Counted from the stretch's first letter, positions 17,101-26,421 are shown. The stretch: DNA of 64,000 bases from Frisingicoccus caecimuris (GCF_004340975.1 NZ_SLXA01000005.1:1-64000); one strand, 5' to 3'. Translations and numbers: made by a program. Notes: generated by a model not told the origin, from the letters alone.

Positions 17101-18721
17101 TTCCACACCGGGAGTTTCTCTGATCTCGCCGCCGCCACACCACGATATTTATTCCATCGAGGATCTGGCCCAATTGATCTATGACCTTAAAAATGCCAAT
17201 CGGGAGGCAAGGATTTCTGTTAAACTGGTATCTGAAGCCGGTGTGGGTACGGTTGCTGCCGGTGTAGCGAAAGCCGGTGCTCAGGTTATTTTGATTTCCG
17301 GGTATGACGGTGGCACGGGTGCTGCCCCGAGAACGTCTATCCATAATGCGGGCCTTCCGTGGGAGCTTGGTCTGGCTGAAACCCATCAGACACTGATCAT
17401 GAATGATCTGCGTTCGAAAGTCCGTCTGGAAACTGACGGAAAATTGATGACCGGACGTGATGTAGCCATTGCTGCGATGCTTGGTGCGGAAGAATTCGGT
17501 TTTGCCACAGCGCCGTTGGTAACAATGGGCTGTGTTATGATGCGTGTGTGTAATCTGGACACTTGTCCGGTGGGCGTAGCCACACAGAATCCGGACCTTC
17601 GGAAGCGTTTCAAAGGAAAACCGGAATATGTCATTAACTTTATGTACTTTGTGGCTCAGGAACTTCGGGAGTATATGGCAAAACTGGGCGTGCGTACCGT
17701 GGATGAACTGGTTGGTCGAAGTGACCTGCTGAAAGTGAAAGAATGTGCGGCAGGAAAATGGGCAGATAAGATTGATCTGTCAGCGATTATTAATAATCCA
17801 TATCTGGATACGGACAATGGCATGAAATTTGATCCGGCTCAGGTTTATGATTTTGAACTGGAAAAGACATTGGATATGCAGGTGCTGATGAAAGAATTTA
17901 AATCGGCCCTTCATAATAAGAAGAAAAAGAAAATTGAAATCAATGTAAAGAATACGGACCGTTCCCTTGGAACAATTTTTGGTTCGGAGATTACAAAACG
18001 GTATCAGGATACGTTGGAAGATGATACATTTGTTGTTAAATGTAATGGCAGCGGCGGTCAGAGCTTCGGCGCCTTTATTCCAAAGGGACTGACGTTGAAC
18101 CTGATCGGTGACAGCAACGATTATTTCGGTAAAGGGCTGTCCGGCGGTAAGTTGACACTGGCTCCGCCGAAGAATGTGAAGTTCAAACCCCATGAAAATA
18201 TCATCGTCGGTAATGTGGCCCTCTATGGAGCGACCAGCGGCAAAGCCTTTATAAATGGTATAGCCGGAGAACGTTTTTGCGTTCGTAATTCGGGCGCTCT
18301 GGCGGTTGTTGAAGGCGTCGGCGACCATGGATGCGAATATATGACTGGCGGGCGGGTTGTCATTCTCGGTGGTACAGGTAAGAACTTTGCCGCCGGTATG
18401 AGCGGCGGTATTGCCTATGTATTGGACGAAAAGAGTGACTTCTATACGAGAGTAAATAAAGAACTTGTTTCTCTGGAGGCTGTTACTTCCAAATATGATG
18501 TTCAGGAATTAAAAGAGATGATCACGGAACATGTGGAGGCGACTGGATCGGAGATGGGTAAAAAGGTACTGGATAATTTTGTAGATTATCTGCCGAAATT
18601 TAAAAAAGTCCTTCCGCATGACTACAGCAAGATGCAGACAGCCATCGCCCATATGGAAGAAAAAGGTTTAAGCGTTGACCAGGCACAGATTGAAGCATTT
18701 TATGCCAATAAGAGAGGATAG
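14165..18721 (+). CDS. gltB: Glutamate synthase, large (alpha) subunit
   Basis: 1518 residues, the normal size. The class II glutaminase domain begins at Cys24 (DNCGIGAV), so the first 23 residues are a propeptide to be removed. The central and FMN-binding synthase domains follow (GGESLERLTIGKDG, PGEGGHLPGGKVYPW, ISGYDGGTGAAPRTS), then the 3Fe-4S cysteines in MGCVMMRVCNLDTCPVG. The C-terminal GXGXG beta-helix is GGRVVILGGTGKNFAAG. With GltD it makes two glutamates from glutamine and 2-oxoglutarate. gltD follows after 13 bases. Confidence 0.97.
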   Translation: MSKETTGIPVQPPLYRPEFEHDNCGIGAVVNIKGIKTHATVEQALTIVETLEHRAGKDAEGKTGDGVGILLQISHRFFSKVTKELGFEIGGEREYGVGMFFFPQDELERNQAKKMLEIVVEKEGLEFLGWRTVPIVPEVLGHKALDCMPYIMQGFIRKPANVNKGIDFDRKLYIARRIFEQSNENTYVVSMSSRTIVYKGMFLVGQLRQFFADLQDQDYESAIATVHSRFSTNTTPSWMRAHPNRFIVHNGEINTIQGNADRMLAREETMCSQIMRSEDMGKVLPVINSSGSDSAMLDNTLEFLVMNGLDLPLAVMVLIPEPWINNRNMSQAKKDFYQYYATMMEPWDGPASIVFSDGDLLGAILDRNGLRPSRYYVTDDDTLILSSEVGALEVPPEKIVLKERLHPGKMLLVDTVQGKLIDDDELKEYYASRKPYGEWVDKNLVELEKLKIPNKRVESYTKEERIRLQKAFGYTYEELKTSILPMAQTGSEPIAAMGIDSPLPVLSEKHQPLFKYFKQRFAQVTNPPIDAIREEVVTSTFVYIGPEGNLLEAKEENCKVVKIKNPILTNTDLLKIKNMNIPGFKVQTIPIIYYKNTSLEKAIDHMFVEADRAYRDGVNMLILSDRGVDENHVAIPSLLAVSALEHYLVRTKKRTALAMILESAEPREVHHFATLLGYGASAINPYLAQESIKELIDSNMLDKDYYAAVDDYNDAVLHGIVKIASKMGVSTIQSYQGSQIFEAIGIHKDVIDKYFTNTVSRIGGIGLEDIAKEVNFLHSKAFDPLDLEIDLSLDSSGSHKFRSGKEEHLYDPNTIHLLQESTRRGDYDLFKEYSAAINDESRTMNLRGLMDFNYPETGVPMEEVESVDSIVQRFKTGAMSYGSISQEAHETLAIAMNKIHGKSNSGEGGESLERLTIGKDGLNKCSAIKQVASGRFGVTSRYLVSANEIQIKMAQGAKPGEGGHLPGGKVYPWVAKTRHSTPGVSLISPPPHHDIYSIEDLAQLIYDLKNANREARISVKLVSEAGVGTVAAGVAKAGAQVILISGYDGGTGAAPRTSIHNAGLPWELGLAETHQTLIMNDLRSKVRLETDGKLMTGRDVAIAAMLGAEEFGFATAPLVTMGCVMMRVCNLDTCPVGVATQNPDLRKRFKGKPEYVINFMYFVAQELREYMAKLGVRTVDELVGRSDLLKVKECAAGKWADKIDLSAIINNPYLDTDNGMKFDPAQVYDFELEKTLDMQVLMKEFKSALHNKKKKKIEINVKNTDRSLGTIFGSEITKRYQDTLEDDTFVVKCNGSGGQSFGAFIPKGLTLNLIGDSNDYFGKGLSGGKLTLAPPKNVKFKPHENIIVGNVALYGATSGKAFINGIAGERFCVRNSGALAVVEGVGDHGCEYMTGGRVVILGGTGKNFAAGMSGGIAYVLDEKSDFYTRVNKELVSLEAVTSKYDVQELKEMITEHVEATGSEMGKKVLDNFVDYLPKFKKVLPHDYSKMQTAIAHMEEKGLSVDQAQIEAFYANKRG

Positions 18722-18734
18722 GAGGTAAGGCGTC

Positions 18735-20219
18735 ATGGGAAAACCAACAGGATTTATGGACGATGAGAGACAGAGCAGTACGATCATTGCCCCTGAAGAG
18801 CGGATTAAAAATTTTGATGAATTTCACATTCCTCTGAGCAAAGAGTGCCAGCAGACACAGGGTGGTCGCTGTATGGACTGCGGCGTACCGTTCTGCCAGT
18901 ACGGACAGATGATCGGTGGCATGACCTCCGGCTGTCCTCTGAACAATCTGATTCCGGAGTGGAATGACTTGATCTACAGGGGAAACTGGGAGCGGGCTCT
19001 CAAACGTCTGAAAAAGACGAATAATTTCCCGGAATTTACATCCAGAGTGTGTCCGGCTCTTTGTGAAGCTGCCTGTACCTGCAATATTAACGGACTTCCG
19101 GTTTCTGTTAAGGAAAATGAGCATGGTATTATTGAATATGGTTACGAAAAGGGCCTGATTCAGCCTGAGCCTCCGAAAGTACGTACCGGAAAACGGATTG
19201 CGGTGATTGGTTCCGGTCCATCCGGCCTTGCTGCTGCCGACCAGCTGAATCACCGTGGACATTATGTGACTGTCTTTGAGCGGAATGACCGGATTGGCGG
19301 CTTGCTCCGTTATGGAATTCCGAATATGAAGCTGGAAAAACAGGTCATTGATCGGCGTGTGGATATTATGAAAGCCGAGGGCGTGGCGTTTATGACAAAT
19401 ACAAACGTGGGTGTTGATATAAAACCATCCCGTATCCTGCGGGAATATGACGCGGTCATTCTTGCTTGCGGTGCTTCAAATCCGAGAGATATCAAAGTAC
19501 CGGGTCGGGAAAGCAAAGGCATCTATTTTGCTGTTGATTATCTGACCAAAGTCACAAAGAGTCTTTTAAACTCCGGCCTTCAGGATGGAAAGATTCCGGT
19601 GGTCAAAGATAAGAAAGTGATGGTCATCGGCGGCGGCGATACAGGCAATGACTGTGTCGGAACGTCTATCCGCCTTGGAGCCGCGTCGGTCATCCAGCTG
19701 GAGATGATGCCGAAAGCGCCGGATACACGGGCGGATAATAATCCGTGGCCGGAATGGCCGAAAATCTGCAAGACAGATTACGGCCAGGAAGAGAGTATCG
19801 CGGTCTTCGGTCACGATCCCCGGGTTTATCAGACCACCGTTAAAGAATTTATTGCGGATGAAAAGGGTAATGTATGTAAAGCCGTACTTGTGAAACTGGA
19901 ATTCAAAAAAGACCCGGAGACGGGACGGATGAATATGTGCGAGGTTCCGGGCAGTGAATATATTGAAGATGTGGATCTGGTGCTTATTGCTGCCGGATTC
20001 CTCGGAAGTCAGGAATATGTTACCAGAGCATTTGGGGTGGATGTGGATGGACGGACCAATGTAGCCACCGTACCGGGAGAGTATAAGACAAGTAAGGAAA
20101 AGATTTTTGTTGCTGGAGATATGCATCGGGGGCAGTCCCTTGTCGTCTGGGCTATTCGTGAAGGACGAGATGTGTCGAAAGAGGTCGACAAATATCTGAT
20201 GGGCTATACAAATCTTTAA
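18735..20219 (+). CDS. gltD: Glutamate synthase, small (beta) subunit
   Basis: 494 residues, ribosome site AGGAGG. The N-terminal domain carries the cysteines for two 4Fe-4S clusters (GGRCMDCGVPFC, SGCPLNN, CPALCEAACTC). An FAD-binding motif follows (IAVIGSGPSGLAAADQL), then an NADPH-binding Rossmann motif (VMVIGGGDTGNDCVG) and the FAD C-terminal motif VAGDMHRGQSLVVWAI. It feeds electrons from NAD(P)H to GltB. The gene ends at a strong terminator, so gltBD form a two-gene operon. Confidence 0.97.
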   Translation: MGKPTGFMDDERQSSTIIAPEERIKNFDEFHIPLSKECQQTQGGRCMDCGVPFCQYGQMIGGMTSGCPLNNLIPEWNDLIYRGNWERALKRLKKTNNFPEFTSRVCPALCEAACTCNINGLPVSVKENEHGIIEYGYEKGLIQPEPPKVRTGKRIAVIGSGPSGLAAADQLNHRGHYVTVFERNDRIGGLLRYGIPNMKLEKQVIDRRVDIMKAEGVAFMTNTNVGVDIKPSRILREYDAVILACGASNPRDIKVPGRESKGIYFAVDYLTKVTKSLLNSGLQDGKIPVVKDKKVMVIGGGDTGNDCVGTSIRLGAASVIQLEMMPKAPDTRADNNPWPEWPKICKTDYGQEESIAVFGHDPRVYQTTVKEFIADEKGNVCKAVLVKLEFKKDPETGRMNMCEVPGSEYIEDVDLVLIAAGFLGSQEYVTRAFGVDVDGRTNVATVPGEYKTSKEKIFVAGDMHRGQSLVVWAIREGRDVSKEVDKYLMGYTNL

Positions 20220-20270
20220 TATTTTGATAAAATGAAGCAAGAGGGATTGAAAAATTGCCCTGCCACATAA

Positions 20271-20325
20271 AACTGTTCTCTGTCGTTCCCTAGGCGCTGA
20301 TGCGCGGGCAGAGAACAGTTTTTTT
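20271..20325 (+). terminator. Intrinsic terminator after gltD
   Basis: AACTGTTCTCTG (20271-20282) pairs with CAGAGAACAGTT (20309-20320), followed by an unbroken T-run to 20325. It is a strong rho-independent terminator. Confidence 0.9.
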
Positions 20326-20350
20326 GTCGAAATCCATCAACGGATAATGA

Positions 20351-20378
20351 TTGAATTTACTATTCTGTATGCTATAAT
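20351..20378 (+). promoter_or_regulatory. Promoter for the DUF5688-like gene
   Basis: TTGAAT (20351-20356), a 16-base spacer and TATAAT (20373-20378). It leaves a 5' leader of about 120 bases. That leader is AT-rich and I see no recognised riboswitch in it. Confidence 0.6.
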
Positions 20379-20507
20379 AATAACATCTTTTATGATATAT
20401 CATTTTTAGATACATTTCCAAACGTTTCAGATCAGAAACGGATTCCAAAGTTTATAAATACAAAAGCAGTAGTTTTTTCCGAAAGACTGTCATACAGAAA
20501 GGAATGA

Positions 20508-21191
20508 ATGATAACGAAAAATAATTTTATTGTACAGGTAGAAAATTATGAACGACATAAGGAAGTCCTGGAGGAGGGCCCCTACATACGACAGATGGAT
20601 CTGGCTTTAAGCTGTAGCCTGCTGGTGAATCTGACACCGCGGGAAATGATGACAAATCGGGTGACCTGGAACATGTTAAAACAGTGGGACATGTCGCCGG
20701 AAGAGCTATTTCGGAGGGCAGGTGATGATTCCAGAGAACAATTGTCGCCAATTGTGGAGCCGATGAGCGATGTGATCAAAGGTTTTTTAATGGAAGAATT
20801 TTTGGAGTCGGCAAAAGATAACATGGAACAGGCTTTGGATAATGCCGAAAAAAACTATCAAAAACTTTTTGGGAATCAGGCGGATGCCGTGCCGGAGATA
20901 TATGTGATCAGTAATGAACTTCGAATTCAGGGAGCGGCTGTTATTTTTTATACGGATGTTCTGGAGCATTTTGCGGCGGAAAAAAATTCGGATTTAATTT
21001 TACTTCCAAGCAGCATCCACGAGTGGCTCGTGTTGACAGAAGCTTCGGCCGGAGAGATTCGTGAGTTGGAAGCCATGATTCGAGATGCCAATCGTCAGGT
21101 GGTACTGCCAGAGGAAATTTTATCAGATCATGTATATAAATACATATTGAAGACACGAGAATTTAAAATTGTCGATTCCGGGGCGGTATAA
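20508..21191 (+). CDS. DUF5688-like protein of unknown function
   Basis: 227 residues, start ATG with AGAAAGG upstream. It has no signal peptide or membrane segment and looks cytosolic. The C-terminal half (PEIYVISNELRIQGAA, LILLPSSIHEWLVL, VVLPEEILSDHVYKY) matches the conserved ending of DUF5688 proteins. These are numerous in Lachnospiraceae and have no known function. The N-terminal half begins with a short leader and a helical stretch. It has its own promoter and lies between gltBD and hisS, with no obvious partner. Family assignment is from memory of the motif order, so moderate. Confidence 0.65.
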   Translation: MITKNNFIVQVENYERHKEVLEEGPYIRQMDLALSCSLLVNLTPREMMTNRVTWNMLKQWDMSPEELFRRAGDDSREQLSPIVEPMSDVIKGFLMEEFLESAKDNMEQALDNAEKNYQKLFGNQADAVPEIYVISNELRIQGAAVIFYTDVLEHFAAEKNSDLILLPSSIHEWLVLTEASAGEIRELEAMIRDANRQVVLPEEILSDHVYKYILKTREFKIVDSGAV

Positions 21192-21207
21192 TGTGCGGAA
21201 TACGGTC

Positions 21208-21236
21208 TTGATATGCCGATTTTCTTGCGATATAAT
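21208..21236 (+). promoter_or_regulatory. Promoter for hisS
   Basis: TTGATA (21208-21213), a 17-base spacer and a consensus TATAAT (21231-21236), about 30 bases before the hisS start. The leader is too short for a T-box. Confidence 0.7.
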
Positions 21237-21267
21237 AGAACGTATCTGATGAAAAGGAGTAAAAACG

Positions 21268-22530
21268 ATGAAGTTTATTAAAACACCTGTTAAGGGAATG
21301 TGTGATATGCTGCCAGCGGATATGCGTATGCGGGAGCATGTGTTAGGCATGATCAAGGAAAGCTATGCCAAATATGGTTTTATGCAGATAGAGACACCTG
21401 TGATGGAGCATATTGAAAATCTGACATCCAAGCAGGGCGGAGATAACGAAAAGCTTATTTTTAAAGTAATGAAGCGAGGCGCTGATTTACAGCGGGCCAT
21501 TGATTCTGGAAATCAGGAATTTGCGGACAATGGTCTGCGTTATGATCTGACCGTGCCACTTGCCAGATACTATGCGAATAATAAGGAGAATCTTCCAACA
21601 CCGTTTAAGGCATTGCAGATCGGCAATGTCTGGAGGGCAGATAAACCGCAGAAAGGCCGCTTCCGTCAGTTTACCCAGTGTGATATTGATATTCTCGGCG
21701 ACGATACCAATCTTGCTGAAATTGAGCTTATTGCCGCAACTTCAGATATGTTGTCCCAGATTTTTGCTGAAGTCGGTATTTCCGAATTTACGATACACAT
21801 TAATGACCGTCGGATTTTATCAGCGATTGCATTGCAGGCCGGATTCAAAGAAGAAGAAATCCCATCGGTTTTGATTTCCCTGGATAAGTTTGATAAGATC
21901 GGTCTGGATGGTATTCATGCGGAACTGGTTGAAAACGGTTACGGAGAGGATATTGTAGAGTGCTATCTTTCTGTATATAAGGCAACGGAATCTGTTGATT
22001 GTGCGGCGTTTTGCAGCAATATCAGTGAAAAGTTCCTGGAAAGATCGGTGATTCAGAACGTCGAGGAGATTATCTCCTGTGCCAAAGCGATGATTTCTGA
22101 TCAGGTGACGATATCTTTTGATCCGACCCTTGTCCGGGGGATGGGCTATTATACCGGGCCGATTTTTGAGGTCAGCATTAACGGTTATAATTTTTCCATT
22201 GCCGGCGGCGGAAGATATGATAAAATGATTGGTAAATTCAGTGGACAGGATGTCCATGCTACAGGATTTTCTATTGGATTTGAACGAATCATTACGATCT
22301 TAAAAGATAAAATGGACAATGGAGCCAAACTCGGCACAGATAATCTGGCTATTTTAATCGCAAAGGATGTGCCGTTGGATAAAAAGATTGCTTTATTTAA
22401 GGAAGCAAAGACTCTGCGTGAAGACGGAACGGTCGTTACGATCCAGCCGATGCGCAAGAATGTCAAACAGCAGATTACAAAGCTTGAAAATGAAGGCTTT
22501 AATAATTTCAGAAAAATCTATAAGGATTAA
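21268..22530 (+). CDS. hisS: Histidyl-tRNA synthetase
   Basis: 420 residues, ribosome site AAAAGGAG. It shows class II synthetase motifs: GMCDMLPADMRMRE at the N-terminus, motif 2 in WRADKPQKGRFRQFTQCD, the histidine-specific LVRGMGYYTGPIFEV, and motif 3 in AGGGRYDKM and TGFSIGFERI. The last 100 residues are the anticodon-binding domain. It charges tRNA-His. aspS follows after 19 bases; the hisS-aspS pair is conserved in Firmicutes. Confidence 0.95.
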   Translation: MKFIKTPVKGMCDMLPADMRMREHVLGMIKESYAKYGFMQIETPVMEHIENLTSKQGGDNEKLIFKVMKRGADLQRAIDSGNQEFADNGLRYDLTVPLARYYANNKENLPTPFKALQIGNVWRADKPQKGRFRQFTQCDIDILGDDTNLAEIELIAATSDMLSQIFAEVGISEFTIHINDRRILSAIALQAGFKEEEIPSVLISLDKFDKIGLDGIHAELVENGYGEDIVECYLSVYKATESVDCAAFCSNISEKFLERSVIQNVEEIISCAKAMISDQVTISFDPTLVRGMGYYTGPIFEVSINGYNFSIAGGGRYDKMIGKFSGQDVHATGFSIGFERIITILKDKMDNGAKLGTDNLAILIAKDVPLDKKIALFKEAKTLREDGTVVTIQPMRKNVKQQITKLENEGFNNFRKIYKD

Positions 22531-22549
22531 TCATAAGGAGAGAATAACA

Positions 22550-24343
22550 ATGTCTGAATCAATGAAGGGATTAAAGAGAACCCATCGCTGTGCGGAGCTG
22601 GACAGTGCCAATGTGGGCAAAATTGTTACCGTGATGGGATGGGTGCAGAAAAGCCGGAATAAGGGCGGTATTATTTTCGTCGATTTAAGAGACCGCTCCG
22701 GTCTTCTCCAGATTATTTTTGAAGAAGCAGATGCCGGAAGTGAGAACTTCGCTAAAGCCGAAAAACTTCGGGCTGAATTTGTTGTGGCTGTTGTCGGCCG
22801 TGTTGAACAGCGGGCCGGCGGGATCAATAAAAATCTGAAAACAGGAGAAATTGAAATCCGTGCGACAGAGCTTCGTATTTTGTCTGAATCGGAGACACCA
22901 CCGTTCCCGATTGAGGAGAACAGTAAAACGAAAGAGGATCTGCGTCTGAAATATCGTTATCTGGATTTAAGACGCCCGGATTTGCAGAGAAATATTATAA
23001 TGCGCAGCAAAGCTGCGGCGGTTATTCGGAATTTTCTTTCGGAAGAAGGATTTCTTGAGATTGAAACGCCGATTCTCGGAAAGAGTACGCCGGAGGGTGC
23101 CAGAGATTATCTTGTGCCGAGCCGTGTACATCCGGGAAATTTTTATGGTCTTCCTCAGTCACCTCAGTTATTTAAACAGCTTTTGATGTGCTCCGGATAC
23201 GATCGTTATTTCCAGATTGCAAAATGTTTCCGGGATGAAGATCTGCGTGCGGATCGTCAGCCGGAGTTTACTCAGGTGGACATGGAGTTGTCTTTTGTGG
23301 ACGTGGATGATGTTATCGAAGTGAATGAACGTCTCCTGGCCCGGCTTTTTAAAGAAATTATCGATCTGGATGTACAGCTTCCGATTCCTCGGATGACCTG
23401 GCAGGAAGCCATGGATCGTTTTGGCTCAGACAAGCCGGATACTCGTTTTGGCATGGAGCTTCAGGATGTGAGCGATGTGGTAAAAGACTGTGAGTTTGTC
23501 GTATTCAAGGGAGCTCTTGAGGACGGCGGTTCTGTCCGTGGTATCAATGCCAAGGGGCAGGGCAGCATGCCTCGTAAGAAGATTGATGCTCTTGTGAAAT
23601 TTGCCCGGGATTATGGCGCCAAGGGTCTGGCTTATATTGCCATTCAGGAAGACGGCACTGTGAAATCTTCTTTTGCCAAGTTTATGAAAGATGAAGAGAT
23701 GAGGGCTCTTATTAAGGCTATGGGCGGTGAAAACGGCGATTTACTTCTTTTTGCAGCAGATAAGAATAAAGTAGTTTATGATGTGCTCGGTGCTCTGCGT
23801 CTGGAACTGGCAGAAAAGATGGAATTGATCGACAAGAATAAATTCAATTTCCTCTGGGTAACCGAATTCCCACTGTTAGAATGGTCCGATGAGGAAGGCC
23901 GTTATACAGCCATGCATCATCCGTTTACAATGCCAATGGAAGAAGATCTGCAATATCTGGACAGTGATCCGGGCCGGGTTCGTGCCAAAGCTTATGATAT
24001 CGTTTTAAACGGTACGGAGATCGGCGGCGGCAGCGTCCGTATTTTCCAGAACCATGTACAGGAAAAAATGTTTGAAGTTCTTGGCTTTGAAAAGGAAGAT
24101 GCCTATGAGCGTTTTGGTTTCCTTCTAAATGCCTTTAAATATGGTGTTCCGCCCCATGCCGGTCTGGCTTATGGATTTGACCGATTGATCATGATCATGG
24201 CCGGTATGGACAGTATTCGTGATGTTATCGCCTTCCCGAAAGTGAAAGATGCTTCTTGTCTGATGACAGATGCGCCGAATGTGGTAGATGCGGTTCAGTT
24301 AAAAGAACTTGGAATTGATATTGCCGAAGAAGAACAGATGTGA
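22550..24343 (+). CDS. aspS: Aspartyl-tRNA synthetase
   Basis: I take the ATG at 22550, which has AAGGAG eight bases upstream and gives the usual 597 residues; an open frame reaching back to 22367 only overlaps hisS. An N-terminal OB-fold reads tRNA (GWVQKSRNKGGIIFVDLRDR). Catalytic motifs include DLRRPDLQRN, motif 2 FRDEDLRADRQPEFTQVD, the bacterial GAD insertion domain in the middle, and motif 3 GLAYGFDRLIMI. A bacterial-type AspRS of this size is either discriminating or not depending on whether gatCAB is present, which this window does not show. Confidence 0.95.
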   Translation: MSESMKGLKRTHRCAELDSANVGKIVTVMGWVQKSRNKGGIIFVDLRDRSGLLQIIFEEADAGSENFAKAEKLRAEFVVAVVGRVEQRAGGINKNLKTGEIEIRATELRILSESETPPFPIEENSKTKEDLRLKYRYLDLRRPDLQRNIIMRSKAAAVIRNFLSEEGFLEIETPILGKSTPEGARDYLVPSRVHPGNFYGLPQSPQLFKQLLMCSGYDRYFQIAKCFRDEDLRADRQPEFTQVDMELSFVDVDDVIEVNERLLARLFKEIIDLDVQLPIPRMTWQEAMDRFGSDKPDTRFGMELQDVSDVVKDCEFVVFKGALEDGGSVRGINAKGQGSMPRKKIDALVKFARDYGAKGLAYIAIQEDGTVKSSFAKFMKDEEMRALIKAMGGENGDLLLFAADKNKVVYDVLGALRLELAEKMELIDKNKFNFLWVTEFPLLEWSDEEGRYTAMHHPFTMPMEEDLQYLDSDPGRVRAKAYDIVLNGTEIGGGSVRIFQNHVQEKMFEVLGFEKEDAYERFGFLLNAFKYGVPPHAGLAYGFDRLIMIMAGMDSIRDVIAFPKVKDASCLMTDAPNVVDAVQLKELGIDIAEEEQM

Positions 24344-24392
24344 TATTCTGTTACGGTAAAGTGCTATTAATAATAAATCATGGAGGTACAAA

Positions 24393-25631
24393 ATGTATTC
24401 ATTAGATGAGTTGAGAAACACAGATCCTGCGATTGCTCAGGTGATTGAAGACGAATTGGCCAGACAGAATTCTCATATTGAGTTGATTGCATCTGAGAAC
24501 TGGGTAAGTCATGCGGTTATGTCGGCCATGGGAAGCCCGCTGACCAATAAATATGCCGAGGGTTATCCCGGAAAACGCTACTATGGCGGCTGTGAATGCG
24601 TTGATGTAGCTGAAAATCTGGCAATTGAGCGGGCAAAAGAACTTTTTGGCTGTGACTATGCAAATGTTCAGCCTCATTCCGGCGCACAGGCGAATCTGGC
24701 TGTATTTTTTGCCATGTTAGAGCCTGGAGATACGGTTATGGGGATGAACCTTGACCATGGCGGTCATCTGACTCATGGAAGCCCGGTAAATATATCTGGT
24801 AAATATTTTAAGATTGTACCTTATGGTGTTAATGATGAAGGCTTCATTGATTATGACGAATTGCGTCGTATTGCTTTGGAAGCAAAACCAAAGTTGATCG
24901 TAGCCGGTGCCAGTGCTTATGCGAGAACTATTGATTTCAAAAAATTCAGAGAAGTAGCCGATGAAGTGGGCGCTTATTTGATGGTGGATATGGCTCATAT
25001 TGCCGGTCTTGTCGCAGCAGGACTTCATCCAAGTCCAATTCCCTATGCAGACGTGGTAACCACAACGACTCACAAGACACTGCGCGGACCTCGTGGCGGT
25101 CTGATTTTGGCTAATGAGGAAGCAGCAAAAAAATTTAATTTTAATAAAGCTGTATTCCCTGGTATTCAGGGTGGCCCGCTGATGCATGTCATTGCTTCAA
25201 AAGCTGTATGTTTTAAGGAAGCTCTTACAGATGAATTCAAAGCTTATCAGAAACAGATCATCGACAATGCGCAGGCATTGGCGAATGGCCTGATGAAGAG
25301 AGGCGTGGATATTGTATCCGGCGGCACGGATAATCATCTGATGCTGGTTGATTTAAAGAGTTTGAATCTGACTGGAAAACAGGCTGAAAAGATGCTGGAT
25401 GAAGTGAATATTACATGTAATAAAAATACGATTCCAAACGACCCTCAGTCTCCGTTTGTTACAAGCGGTGTTCGTCTTGGAACACCATCAGCGACGACCC
25501 GTGGGTTAAAAGAAGAGGATATGGATCAGATCGCAGAGGCCATTGCCTTGACGTTGAAAGATTTTGAGGCGAATAAAGAGAAGGCAAAAGCAATCATTGA
25601 TGGAATTACAGCAAAGTACCCATTAAACTGA
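24393..25631 (+). CDS. glyA: Serine hydroxymethyltransferase
   Basis: 412 residues, ribosome site TGGAGG. The PLP-binding lysine is in [14 protein letters not shown] near residue 225. Further family motifs are [27 protein letters not shown] and [13 protein letters not shown]. It moves the serine hydroxymethyl group to tetrahydrofolate, giving glycine and a one-carbon unit. A 49-base gap after aspS holds no terminator, so read-through from hisS-aspS is possible. No riboswitch is visible in front of it. Confidence 0.96.
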   Translation: MYSLDELRNTDPAIAQVIEDELARQNSHIELIASENWVSHAVMSAMGSPLTNKYAEGYPGKRYYGGCECVDVAENLAIERAKELFGCDYANVQPHSGAQANLAVFFAMLEPGDTVMGMNLDHGGHLTHGSPVNISGKYFKIVPYGVNDEGFIDYDELRRIALEAKPKLIVAGASAYARTIDFKKFREVADEVGAYLMVDMAHIAGLVAAGLHPSPIPYADVVTTTTHKTLRGPRGGLILANEEAAKKFNFNKAVFPGIQGGPLMHVIASKAVCFKEALTDEFKAYQKQIIDNAQALANGLMKRGVDIVSGGTDNHLMLVDLKSLNLTGKQAEKMLDEVNITCNKNTIPNDPQSPFVTSGVRLGTPSATTRGLKEEDMDQIAEAIALTLKDFEANKEKAKAIIDGITAKYPLN

Positions 25632-25646
25632 ATGGAAGTGATTTAA

Positions 25647-26267
25647 ATGAAAGTATTGTTGATTAACGGAAGCCCTCATGAGCATGGATGTACAAATCGT
25701 GCATTGGAGGAAGTGGCAGCGTCCTTAAAGACCAATGGTGTGGACAGTGAAATTTTCTGGATTGGCAAAGGCGCGATTCATGGCTGCATTGCTTGTGGTC
25801 AGTGTGGTGGAAACAGCAATCACTGTGTGTTTGATGATACGGTCAATGAAGCTCTTGTAAAAATGCAGCAATCGGACGGCCTGATTGTAGGTTCTCCGGT
25901 CTATTATGCGTCTTTAAACGGTGCTTTGAGTGCTTTTTTGGATCGAATGTTTTGTGCCGGAGCTTGTTTTCATCATAAACCGGCAGCAGCCGTGACCTCC
26001 GCACGTCGGGCAGGAACGACAGCGACTTTGGATATTATTCAGAAGTATTTTACGATCAGTCAGATGCCGGTTGTATCTTCCCAGTATTGGAATATGGTTC
26101 ATGGTTCATGTCCGGAGGATGTGGAGAAGGATTTGGAAGGACTTCAGACGATGCGGACCCTGGGAAAAAATATGGCATGGATGCTGAACTGTATTGAGGC
26201 CGGTAAAAGGGCAGGTATTGGCATTCCGGAAATTGAGGCCAAGATTAAAACAAACTTTATCCTTTGA
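25647..26267 (+). CDS. Flavodoxin-fold NAD(P)H-dependent FMN reductase / iron-sulfur flavoprotein-like
   Basis: 206 residues. The flavodoxin-like phosphate loop is at the N-terminus (LLINGSPHEHGCTNRAL), and the segment VGSPVYYASLNGALSAF lines the FMN site. A cysteine cluster, GCIACGQCGGNSNHC, suggests an iron-sulfur cluster as in archaeal-type iron-sulfur flavoproteins, but the spacing should be checked. It is 15 bases after glyA. Its stop codon overlaps the promoter of the FMN riboswitch, so this flavin protein sits next to, but not under, flavin control. Confidence 0.8.
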   Translation: MKVLLINGSPHEHGCTNRALEEVAASLKTNGVDSEIFWIGKGAIHGCIACGQCGGNSNHCVFDDTVNEALVKMQQSDGLIVGSPVYYASLNGALSAFLDRMFCAGACFHHKPAAAVTSARRAGTTATLDIIQKYFTISQMPVVSSQYWNMVHGSCPEDVEKDLEGLQTMRTLGKNMAWMLNCIEAGKRAGIGIPEIEAKIKTNFIL

Positions 26268-26292
26268 CAGTTTCCTTTGAGTGTAGTATTAT
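26264..26292 (+). promoter_or_regulatory. Promoter of the FMN riboswitch transcript
   Basis: A consensus TTGACA (26264-26269), a 17-base spacer and TATTAT (26287-26292). The -35 box overlaps the TGA stop of the upstream flavoprotein gene. Confidence 0.8.
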
Positions 26293-26304
26293 AAAAATAA
26301 TATA

Positions 26305-26412
26305 ATCTTTCTTCGGAAATGAGAATTTCTCTACTGGCGGTAAAGCCCGCGAGCAAAAGCCAATCCGGTGTAATTCCGGAGCCAACAGTTGGTCTGGACG
26401 GGAGAAGAGGAT
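26305..26412 (+). ncRNA. FMN riboswitch (RFN element)
   Basis: The conserved core is clear: CTTCGG at the P1 foot, ACTGGCGGTAAAGCCCGCGA, CCGGTGTAATTCCGG, AGCCAACAGT, GGTCTGGACGGGAGAAGAGG. P1 is closed by TTCTTC near 26309 and GAAGAG near 26404. The P2 hairpin is shorter than usual: GAGAATTTCTC replaces the standard longer arm with its GTGAAATT loop. It controls the MATE transporter at 26592 through the terminator/antiterminator choice described next. Confidence 0.93.
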
Positions 26413-26421
26413 GTATCATAA

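Noticed and set aside
22367-22549. Longer N-terminus for AspS
   Set aside because: It overlaps the end of hisS in another frame; the ATG at 22550 has a ribosome site and gives the usual length.
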